Assembly: GCA_029862935.1 (NCBI GenBank)
Contig: JAOTWK010000140.1
Location: 1 to 8,355, forward strand
Length of the DNA stretch: 8,355 nucleotides
Reading direction: 5' to 3'
Source: Gemmatimonadota bacterium
Lineage (GTDB): Bacteria; Gemmatimonadota; Gemmatimonadetes; Gemmatimonadales; GWC2-71-9
The notes under the pieces: generated by a model
Database searches by the model: none
Told to the model about the DNA's origin: nothing
What the model saw: the letters and a program-made list of their open reading frames with translations, nothing else
In this document: piece by piece, positions 1-5,380 of the stretch
Layout: each line of letters begins with the position of its first letter
Position numbering within the stretch: position 1 is the stretch's first letter
Made by a program: the position numbers and the translations under genes

Positions 1-631
1 CCCACTTGAGCCGTTGCTGGAAGCGGGGTCCGATGCCCGGGATGTCGGCGAGGTCGAACTGGGTGAGGAACGCCTCTTCTTCCCCCGGGGGAACCACGAT
101 CACGCCGTCGGCCTCTGGGGTTCGGTGGGGCTTGGCGCGCTTGGCGGCGAGCTTGGCCACCAGGCGTGTCGTTCCGCCACCGATGGTGCCGACAATGCCC
201 GTTTCGTCGCGAACGGTGGTGCGAATACGTCTGGCGGTCGCTTCCAGCGATTCATCTCGGTAGAGCGTCTCGGTGCCAGTCATGTCGAGATACATCTCGT
301 CGATCGACGCTGGTTCCACGACGGGAGTGAACCGCTCCAAGACGGCCACGATCGCCTTGCTCTTTTCGCCACACGCGCCCCGTGGGACACCGACGATCAT
401 GGCGTCGGGACAGCGCTCGAGTGCCTGCGCCATGGACATGCCCGACCGAACGCCGTAGGCGCGGGCGCCGTACGATGCCGAGGTGACCACGCCGCGTCCG
501 TGCGGCGACCCGCCGACGAGCACGAGGTCGGCGGAGCCCGCGCCTGTGGGGTCGAGCAATCTGGCTACTTGGACGTAGTAGGCGTCGGCGTCCAGCTGCA
601 GGATGCGAGGGGGTGGGAGCTCGCGCGGCAT
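1..631 (-). CDS. dinB: DNA polymerase IV (DinB, Y-family), N-terminal part
   Basis: Error-prone translesion DNA polymerase acting on damaged template in the cytoplasm. The 210 visible residues run from Met (ATG at 631-629) to the left edge, so the little-finger domain and C-terminus are missing; E. coli Pol IV is about 350 residues. Recognisable blocks are LDADAYY (residues 13-19, first metal-binding Asp14, steric-gate position Tyr19), SYGARAYGVRSGM (53-65, the usual SYEARxxGVxSxM block), FTPVVEP (101-107), SIDEMYLDMTG (109-119, catalytic Asp111 and Glu112), and a helix-hairpin-helix segment IPGIGPRFQQRL near residue 200. The intact acidic residues argue against the catalytically dead ImuB. 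Tyr rather than Phe at the steric gate is seen in other Y-family enzymes. The gene lies 46 bp after the lipoprotein gene on the same strand and may be cotranscribed. No Shine-Dalgarno and no familiar LexA box is visible upstream. Confidence 0.9.
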   Translation of the reverse strand, partial: MPRELPPPRILQLDADAYYVQVARLLDPTGAGSADLVLVGGSPHGRGVVTSASYGARAYGVRSGMSMAQALERCPDAMIVGVPRGACGEKSKAIVAVLERFTPVVEPASIDEMYLDMTGTETLYRDESLEATARRIRTTVRDETGIVGTIGGGTTRLVAKLAAKRAKPHRTPEADGVIVVPPGEEEAFLTQFDLADIPGIGPRFQQRLKW

Positions 632-636
632 AGCGA

Positions 637-642
637 AGTATA
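637..642 (-). promoter_or_regulatory. Possible -10 element (TATACT) directly before dinB
   Basis: TATACT on the minus strand matches the sigma70 -10 consensus at five of six positions. Transcription would start about 7 nt downstream, at or beside the dinB ATG, giving a leaderless message; this fits the lack of a Shine-Dalgarno there. No convincing -35 hexamer is visible 15-19 nt upstream, so this is weak. Confidence 0.22.
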
Positions 643-671
643 TCCGTCCCCGCGCGAGTCGGCCGTAGATT

Positions 672-686
672 TCGGGCTCAGCCCGA
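672..686 (-). other. Perfect inverted repeat over the lipoprotein stop codon
   Basis: TCGGGC and GCCCGA flank a three-base centre that is the TGA stop of the lipoprotein gene on the minus strand. The transcript could form a 6-bp GC-rich hairpin with a 3-nt loop. It is followed by AAATCT and not by a U-run, so it is not a convincing intrinsic terminator. It may stabilise the upstream message or lower read-through into dinB. Confidence 0.3.
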
Positions 687-1253
687 CCCCTTGGACTCCT
701 CGCTCACCGCTGGCACCGGTGGCATCGCTGGCATCAGGCTCGGAATCGAATCGGGGCTCACGCCGAGCAGATCAGCGAGAGCCAGGTTCGCGAACATGGG
801 ATGGGCACCGAGCCAGGTCAGATCGCTGCCATCGACGTAAAAGAAGTGCACCTCGCCCCGACCGAACACCGAGTGGACCTCACGCCCGTCGACCTCGAGC
901 GTGCGGTGGTGTCCGTATCCGGCCGCACCCTCACCGATGCCATCTGCCATGGAGACGAGTTGGCTCTGGGCCTCTTCAGGGGACGCGAATCGGCTGACAT
1001 AGATCGTGGCACCGATCTCCTCGGTACCGTACCGCCCGATGAAACTCGCAGTTGGAGCGACATCTTGCTCGTGGAGACGCGCGAGGGCGCGTGCGGCTTC
1101 TTCCCCGGACTGCTGCTCGATCAACTCCAAGCCGTGTAGCTCCTCAGGGAGCGGTGAGCCCGCGCGGTCGCCAGCGCAGGCGCTTGCCAGCGCGAGCAGT
1201 GCCACACAACCGACGGTTCGCTGCAGAGTGAGATACGCCACGTGTGTCTCCAT
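678..1253 (-). CDS. Predicted lipoprotein of unknown function, 191 aa
   Basis: I do not recognise a family. The reading frame stays open to 1484, but the ATG at 1253 is chosen because a lipoprotein signal begins there: a short N-region, a hydrophobic core at residues 14-25, and a lipobox-like ALASAC with lipidation predicted at Cys26. The mature part has a Ser/Pro linker, a helical Glu/Ala-rich segment (38-66), then a compact alpha/beta region (68-166) with alternating hydrophobic strands (IGATIYVSRF, REVHSVF, EVHFFYVDGSDLTWLG) and a 'SPEEAQSQL' helix. The Pro-rich tail (171-182) ends in SKGSG. This suggests a small soluble domain tethered to a membrane and facing the periplasm. A sigma70-like promoter fits just upstream. 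It precedes dinB on the same strand, but no functional link is evident. The lipoprotein call is fairly secure; its role is unknown. Confidence 0.75.
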   Translation of the reverse strand: METHVAYLTLQRTVGCVALLALASACAGDRAGSPLPEELHGLELIEQQSGEEAARALARLHEQDVAPTASFIGRYGTEEIGATIYVSRFASPEEAQSQLVSMADGIGEGAAGYGHHRTLEVDGREVHSVFGRGEVHFFYVDGSDLTWLGAHPMFANLALADLLGVSPDSIPSLMPAMPPVPAVSEESKGSG

Positions 1254-1271
1254 GGAAGAGTTGGCCGACGA

Positions 1272-1300
1272 ACCATAGTGGGAGGTGGCTGAAGGTTCAA
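1272..1300 (-). promoter_or_regulatory. Candidate sigma70 promoter for the lipoprotein gene
   Basis: On the minus strand TTGAAC (1300-1295) and TATGGT (1277-1272) are separated by exactly 17 nt, each matching consensus at four of six positions. The expected start near 1265 leaves a 5' leader of about 12 nt before the ATG at 1253, with no clear Shine-Dalgarno. Seen by pattern only. Confidence 0.4.
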
Positions 1301-1310
1301 CAGCGGGCGC

Positions 1311-1339
1311 TGGACACTCATTGTGTCCCGGCGTACCTT
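1311..1339 (+). promoter_or_regulatory. Candidate sigma70 promoter for the radical SAM operon
   Basis: TGGACA (1311-1316, five of six matches) and TACCTT (1334-1339, with the key T, A and final T) are separated by 17 nt. The predicted start near 1346 gives a leader of about 47 nt before the ATG at 1393. The -35 hexamer overlaps the left arm of the inverted repeat at 1312-1328, so a repressor bound there could control it. Confidence 0.35.
1312..1328. promoter_or_regulatory. Operator-like perfect inverted repeat in the divergent promoter region
   Basis: GGACAC, a 5-nt spacer TCATT, then GTGTCC form a perfect 6-5-6 dyad. It sits between the two divergent candidate promoters, overlaps the rightward -35 and lies 12 bp from the leftward -35. 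This is a sensible site for a dimeric regulator, although none is encoded in the window. It could also form a hairpin in RNA. Confidence 0.35.
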
Positions 1340-1392
1340 CGCGACATCGAGGTTCCTCGTCGCCCGCGGGTCTCTCCCAGTCGAGAACGACC

Positions 1393-2952
1393 ATGAAGCG
1401 TTTCCTCGCCGGCCTGTTTGTTCTCTCGATCCTCCCTCCGGCGGTCCAATCCGGCCCCGGAGAGATCCGATTCGTCGAAACCAACGTTGATCTACAGGCA
1501 GACGGGTCGGCGGTGGTGCAGTACGTGGTGCGGTGGGGGGTACTGCGCGGCGAGCTGCACGGGTTCTACTTCGAAGGCGTCGATCGTTTGCGCGTCGAGA
1601 TGCTCCCGGATGCCGCGTACGCCCTGGATAGTCAAGGACAGCGCTACGGTCTGTCGATCAGCGAGGTGTCGCCCGGCCGATGGGACATCATCCTGGCTGA
1701 CGGTGCCGGCGTGCGCTCCGGCACGGTGACGTATTTCTTCGCCTTCGCCACGGACTTCGCCGCTGCCGGGTACGTCGGGCCGACGGCCGATGACGGCCGC
1801 CAGCTGACCTACTTCAACTGGTCTCCTGTTGAATGGGATGAGGCACGCAACCAGGATCACTACACGTTACGGGTGTTGCTGCCGCACCGCTTGGCACCGG
1901 GAATCGACGCGCGACAGTACGTCGATGCGGAGCAAGTGGTACTCACCGAGCGGTGGGTGAACGACAAGTTCCGCATCGACTACCAGCGAGGTGAAGCTGA
2001 TCGTCTGCGGCTGGTCTTTCACAAGGACGATCCCGGCAATCAGTTCGACATGCGGACGCAGTTCTACGTCCCGGCGCAGTGGTTCACGGTTGCCGGTGCG
2101 CCCGCCGTGGACGCACCACGTCCGCAATTCGGGCGCTGGAAGAAGGAAGACTGGTACATCGGCGGAGGCGTGCTTTTGCTGCTCGGGGCGTTCTTCCTCG
2201 TGGTGACCGGGAAGCATCGCTCGATGATCACCGCGCACCGCGGTTTGGATAAGGTACGCTGGGACACATTGGACTGGACGCCCCCCAAGCTGGTGTTGTC
2301 GAGCTTCCGCAAACCGGGCAAGGTCTGTGAGACCCTGACGCCGCTCGAAGCGGCGTTCTACCTCGAGATTCCGTTCAAGCGCATCCTCAGTGCCATGCTC
2401 GATTCCATGGTGGCAGAGGGGTTCCTGCGGGTCACCTCGCGAACACCGCTGCGGGTCCGCGTCCTGCAACCGCCCGACAAGACGAAACTGGATCAATACG
2501 AGAGGATGCTGTTCGAGTCGTTCGAGGACGATGGTCGCCTTTCGCAAAACGAGCTCGAAGCTTTCATGAACGGTGCGGTCGAGAACATCCGCCAGAAAGC
2601 GTGGGACTCTGACGTGGAAGCGACGAAAGCGTACTACCAGAACCTGGTGGTCGACCGCCCCGCAGCCGATCGGCGTGGCACAGACGCAGACTGGTACTGG
2701 TGGTATCACAACCAGCATCCGTACTACACCCGCCGGTACAACCACGACCGCAACCCGTTTCGTCACGAGGCAGACGTCCCCGTGCAGGTTGATCATCTGG
2801 TCAGCGGTCCCATCAACACCGACTTGGCGCTCGATCTCAACGTGTGCCACGATGCCTGCCACTCGGCGTGCCACTCGGCGTGCCACTCCGCGTGCCACTC
2901 TGCCTGTCACTCAGCCTGTCACTCGGCGTGTGTCAGCGGGAGCTCGCACTGA
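1393..2952 (+). CDS. DUF2207-like membrane protein with C-terminal Cys-His-Ser-Ala repeat (probable radical SAM substrate)
   Basis: 519 residues. The frame is open from 1285, but ATG 1393 is chosen because a signal peptide starts there (MKRF, hydrophobic core, likely cleavage after AVQS, residue 20). Residues 22-230 resemble the extracytoplasmic beta domain of DUF2207: DGSAVVQYVVRW, GELHGFY, TVTYFFAF, LTYFNWSPVEW and a closing VLLP. One membrane helix follows (about 254-272). Residues 315-350 (LTPLEAAFYLEIPFKRILSAM to EGFLRVTS) look like the cytosolic winged-helix-like part of the same family. A Trp/Tyr/His-rich stretch (433-452) leads to the tail, where eight Cys at 485, 489, 493, 497, 501, 505, 509 and 513 are each followed by HDA or HSA, the last by VSGSSH. 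Only one other Cys (312) exists. The stop overlaps the next start by 1 nt (TGATG). That the tail is modified by the next gene's enzyme is inference. Confidence 0.82.
   Translation: MKRFLAGLFVLSILPPAVQSGPGEIRFVETNVDLQADGSAVVQYVVRWGVLRGELHGFYFEGVDRLRVEMLPDAAYALDSQGQRYGLSISEVSPGRWDIILADGAGVRSGTVTYFFAFATDFAAAGYVGPTADDGRQLTYFNWSPVEWDEARNQDHYTLRVLLPHRLAPGIDARQYVDAEQVVLTERWVNDKFRIDYQRGEADRLRLVFHKDDPGNQFDMRTQFYVPAQWFTVAGAPAVDAPRPQFGRWKKEDWYIGGGVLLLLGAFFLVVTGKHRSMITAHRGLDKVRWDTLDWTPPKLVLSSFRKPGKVCETLTPLEAAFYLEIPFKRILSAMLDSMVAEGFLRVTSRTPLRVRVLQPPDKTKLDQYERMLFESFEDDGRLSQNELEAFMNGAVENIRQKAWDSDVEATKAYYQNLVVDRPAADRRGTDADWYWWYHNQHPYYTRRYNHDRNPFRHEADVPVQVDHLVSGPINTDLALDLNVCHDACHSACHSACHSACHSACHSACHSACVSGSSH
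2845..2931 (+). repeat. 12-bp tandem coding repeat for CHSA units
   Basis: Seven complete 12-nt units (one CHDA, six CHSA) plus a terminal Cys codon end the DUF2207-like gene. The amino-acid period is perfect, but Ser codons include TCG, TCC, TCT and TCA, Ala codons GCG and GCC, and Cys codons TGC and TGT. His is always CAC. This means the peptide repeat is maintained by selection and is not just a recent DNA expansion. Confidence 0.9.
2938..2942 (+). promoter_or_regulatory. Shine-Dalgarno (GGGAG) for the radical SAM gene
   Basis: GGGAG lies within the last Gly-Ser codons of the upstream gene, 9 nt before ATG 2952. It supports that start over the in-frame ATG at 2844, which would read through the CHSA repeat in another frame and give a nonsensical leader. 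Confidence 0.6.
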
Positions 2953-4310
2953 TGGACGTTCCGTTCGTGGCCAGGGACCTGTCGTGGATCGATGAATTCA
3001 TCGAACGCGTCAGGCCGTACGTGTTCGTACGTGAGATCGACCAACTCATCATCAAGCGCCCCAACCAAGCGCAGAAGCTCAACGCCCAAGGTGTGACGAT
3101 CCTCAAGCGTCTCCTGGATGGCGCATCGGTACATGAACTGCTCAACGACATTGGGCGGGATCCGCGCATCGTGAGGGACGTGGAGCTCTTCATGTACGAA
3201 GTGAAGCGGTTCATGGAAGGGACCCTCGACGAGGCGACGCGGACGCACGCCGTTGACGTGCAACCCTTCGACTTGGGCTTCTCACAACTCCCGGTTCTGT
3301 CGGAGATCGCACTGACCTACCGGTGCAACCTCAAGTGCTCGTTCTGCTACGCCGGGTGCAACTGCACGACGAATCCGGTCGGCGACGACAGAGAGATGAC
3401 AACGGCCGAAGTGCAGTCCGTCCTGCAGAAGATCTCTGAGGAAGGCCAGGTGCCGTCGGTCAGCTTCACCGGTGGTGAGGCGACGGTCCGGCGCGATCTG
3501 TGTGAACTGGTACAGTCTGCGCATGCGCTGGGTCTCAGAGTCAACCTGATCACCAACGGCACCCTGATTACCGAGGCACGGGCCACCGCACTGGCGGCCG
3601 CAGGTCTCGACTCGGCCCAGGTGAGTCTCGAAGGGGTAAGCGCGACAACGCACGAGAAGATCACGCAGATCCCACACTCGTTCATGCGCGCGGTCGCTGG
3701 TGTGCGGCACCTCAAAGCCGCCGGCATCCACGTGCACACGAACACCACCATCAATCGCGACAATCTGCACGAGTGTGTGCGGATGCCGGAGTTCGTGAAG
3801 CGGGAGCTCGGCAACACCAAGTTCAGCATGAATCTCGTCATTCCAACGGGGAGCGCGGCGCTCGACGAACGGTTGGTCGTACGCTATCGGGAGTTGGCGC
3901 CGTATCTGATGGCGATTCAGGCCGAAAGCCGACGCCACGGTGTCGAGTTTATGTGGTACTCACCGACGCCGATGTGCATGTTCAACCCTGTGGCTCGCGG
4001 ACTGGGGAACAAGGGGTGTGCGGCCTGCGATGGACTCCTTTCGGTAGCCGCCAACGGTGACGTCCTTCCGTGCGCGTCGTACGATGAAACCGTTGGGAAC
4101 TTGCTCGAGCAGAGCGTGCAGGACGTGTGGGAGTCACCGCGGGCGAAGCTATTCCGCGACAAGTTCCTGGCCCATCCGGAATGTCGCAGCTGCCAAGACT
4201 TTGCGATCTGCAATGGCGCCTGCCCCCTCTACTGGCGGCAGATGGGGTTCGACGAGTTGACCGGGTGTCGTGGCTTCGCACCCCTCGAGCCGGGACATTT
4301 CACCCAATGA
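2952..4310 (+). CDS. PqqD-like/radical SAM/SPASM peptide-modifying enzyme
   Basis: 452 residues. Radical SAM enzymes cleave S-adenosylmethionine at a [4Fe-4S] cluster to make a 5'-deoxyadenosyl radical; SPASM members commonly modify ribosomal peptides. Residues about 20-90 resemble PqqD (NAQGVTILKRLLDGASVHELL), the usual leader-recognition domain. The cluster motif is CNLKCSFC, Cys125, Cys129 and Cys132, followed by two further cysteines, 136 and 138. The SAM-binding GGE is at 174-176, and LITNGTL and AQVSLEG strands follow as expected. The C-terminal SPASM region has Cys356, 359, 374, 411, 414, 420, 424 and 439 (CAAC, LPC, CRSC, CNGAC), enough for two auxiliary clusters. Start is set by the overlap with the upstream stop and GGGAG. 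The adjacent Cys-rich repeat protein is the obvious substrate. Thioether (sactipeptide- or ranthipeptide-type) bond formation is plausible, but the reaction is not deducible from sequence. Confidence 0.93.
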   Translation: MDVPFVARDLSWIDEFIERVRPYVFVREIDQLIIKRPNQAQKLNAQGVTILKRLLDGASVHELLNDIGRDPRIVRDVELFMYEVKRFMEGTLDEATRTHAVDVQPFDLGFSQLPVLSEIALTYRCNLKCSFCYAGCNCTTNPVGDDREMTTAEVQSVLQKISEEGQVPSVSFTGGEATVRRDLCELVQSAHALGLRVNLITNGTLITEARATALAAAGLDSAQVSLEGVSATTHEKITQIPHSFMRAVAGVRHLKAAGIHVHTNTTINRDNLHECVRMPEFVKRELGNTKFSMNLVIPTGSAALDERLVVRYRELAPYLMAIQAESRRHGVEFMWYSPTPMCMFNPVARGLGNKGCAACDGLLSVAANGDVLPCASYDETVGNLLEQSVQDVWESPRAKLFRDKFLAHPECRSCQDFAICNGACPLYWRQMGFDELTGCRGFAPLEPGHFTQ

Positions 4311-5257
4311 TCCTTCCAACCAGAGCCGACCGCGGCATCGTCGTCTTTGTGCTCTTCCCGTCGTTCGCGTACGAGCGACGTCTCGTGGTGAGCTTTGGTC
4401 TCGTCGTCGTGGGGTTCGTTGTGCAGTTCATCACCACGGCGATCTTTCCCGGACTCCTGCTCCTGGTCGTCGGAAACGCGCTGCTGTTGGTCAAGGGCTA
4501 CGACAATCGGATTGATTGGGCAGGATTCGACCCTGACGCACGCTGGGAGCGCGTCGACATCGAGAAACTCGATCAGCTTCGCGAGCTGGACAAGAAGATC
4601 AAGAAGTGGGACCTGAGTGCCCTCGACATTTCGAATCCCCTGGGAGTGGTCGCCTTCCTGTTCGTGGCAGGAGGGTTGGGCGTGCTGCTAGTGACGAGTC
4701 GCGGAAACCTTCGAATCGTCGCGCTGGATGCGCTCGTCTTGCTCGTGCCACACTGGCTCACTGGAATTCGCTCGATTCTCCGAACGCCGCAGCTGTTGGT
4801 GCGGATTGACGCCATCAAGAAGGTCCTCGACCGGTCGGCGACTCGTCTCAGGGACCATCGCGTGATACCGCTCATGCTGCTGTTGGGCGACGAGGCGAAG
4901 CTCCCCGAAAACATCAAGTTCAAAGTTGACATCGGTGGGGCGCATCCGGATTTCTTGGGCCTCTACGGACAGGTCGTGATCAACGACGTGCAAGGCAAGT
5001 CGTATCCGTACTTCTACGTTGTGCTCGTGGCTCGGAAGGACTTCGGCTTGCGCGAGGCCCACCGGCGTTTTCGACCGAGCGACGACCTCACCAAGGAGTT
5101 CAAGGTGGAGGAGGAGGTGGAGGTGATGGTGATCCGGCAGCACACCACGAAGACCAGCGGGTATCACACCAAACCGGAAGTTGCGGCCGGCATCTTCTAC
5201 GCTGGGCTCAACATGGCGGAGCAGGTGGCAGGGGGAGTGGTGAGCGGTAAGCCGTAA
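4307..5257 (+). CDS. Four-helix membrane protein of unknown family, 316 aa
   Basis: I do not recognise the family. ATG 4307 overlaps the radical SAM stop as ATGA (4 bp), the standard coupled arrangement, and no strong Shine-Dalgarno is seen. The frame is open further upstream, but that part is only a shadow of the radical SAM gene. Hydrophobic segments are at about 26-43, 46-64, 111-130 and 134-153. Between the pairs lies a charged helix with an ELDKKIKKWDLSALD region (93-107). A soluble C-terminal domain of about 160 residues follows, with strands around FKVDIGG, QVVINDV and YPYFYVVLVARKD, then an acidic run (KVEEEVEVMV) and HTTKTSGYHTK near residue 280. There is no Cys-rich region, no P-loop and no HExxH protease motif. 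Context suggests a partner of the repeat protein: maturation, assembly or redox partner. That is inference only. Confidence 0.8.
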   Translation: MILPTRADRGIVVFVLFPSFAYERRLVVSFGLVVVGFVVQFITTAIFPGLLLLVVGNALLLVKGYDNRIDWAGFDPDARWERVDIEKLDQLRELDKKIKKWDLSALDISNPLGVVAFLFVAGGLGVLLVTSRGNLRIVALDALVLLVPHWLTGIRSILRTPQLLVRIDAIKKVLDRSATRLRDHRVIPLMLLLGDEAKLPENIKFKVDIGGAHPDFLGLYGQVVINDVQGKSYPYFYVVLVARKDFGLREAHRRFRPSDDLTKEFKVEEEVEVMVIRQHTTKTSGYHTKPEVAAGIFYAGLNMAEQVAGGVVSGKP

Positions 5258-5265
5258 GCTGCGAG

Positions 5266-5370
5266 TTCTCAGTTCTCAGTTTTCAGTTTTCGGTTGTTAG
5301 GTTTCAGCCGTCAGCCGTCAGCGATCAGCCTTCAGCCAACAGCTTTCAGCTATCAGCCGTGAAGCGTCAG
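5266..5370 (+). repeat. Heptamer tandem repeat, 15 units of NNNTCAG
   Basis: Fifteen consecutive 7-nt units fill the gap between the operon and the next gene. Eleven end exactly in TCAG; the other four end in TCGG, TTAG, ACAG and TGAA. The three variable bases are T-rich in the first five units (TTC, TTC, TTT, TTT, TTG) and mostly C-rich later (CCG, CCG, CGA, CCT, CCA). No unit contains a clear promoter, no intrinsic terminator is seen, and no ORF spans it. Heptameric tandem repeats are known from cyanobacterial intergenic DNA; whether this is related is unknown. Confidence 0.85.
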
Positions 5371-5375
5371 AGGAG
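5371..5375 (+). promoter_or_regulatory. Shine-Dalgarno (AGGAG) for the 222-aa secreted protein
   Basis: AGGAG directly follows the last heptamer and lies 5 nt before ATG 5381. It is the best ribosome binding site in the window and fixes the start. Confidence 0.65.
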
Positions 5376-5380
5376 CTCAG

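Noticed and set aside
672..686. Intrinsic terminator between the lipoprotein gene and dinB
   Set aside because: The hairpin is only 6 bp and no U-run follows on the minus strand, so termination is not supported.
632..720. LexA/SOS box upstream of dinB
   Set aside because: Neither a CTGT-N8-ACAG nor a GAAC-N4-GTTC type site is visible, so SOS control cannot be claimed.
14..997. 327-aa plus-strand open frame
   Set aside because: It is antisense to dinB and the lipoprotein gene, both of which have recognisable motifs. Its own product is Arg/Gly/His-rich with no domain pattern, typical of a GC-rich shadow frame.
1867..2910. 347-aa minus-strand open frame
   Set aside because: It lies opposite the DUF2207-like gene. 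Its sequence is Val/Arg/His-rich without domain motifs, and its N-terminus is the mirror of the CHSA repeat.
2845..2931. Multiheme c-type cytochrome or CRISPR-like reading of the repeat
   Set aside because: Haem c sites are CXXCH, but here the spacing is Cys-X3-Cys-His and the tail is predicted cytosolic. The 12-bp units are in frame with no spacers, so it is not CRISPR.
2844..2951. Longer radical SAM start at ATG 2844
   Set aside because: The extra 36 residues are the CHSA repeat read in another frame. ATG 2952 has a good Shine-Dalgarno, a stop overlap, and the expected PqqD-like domain close behind.
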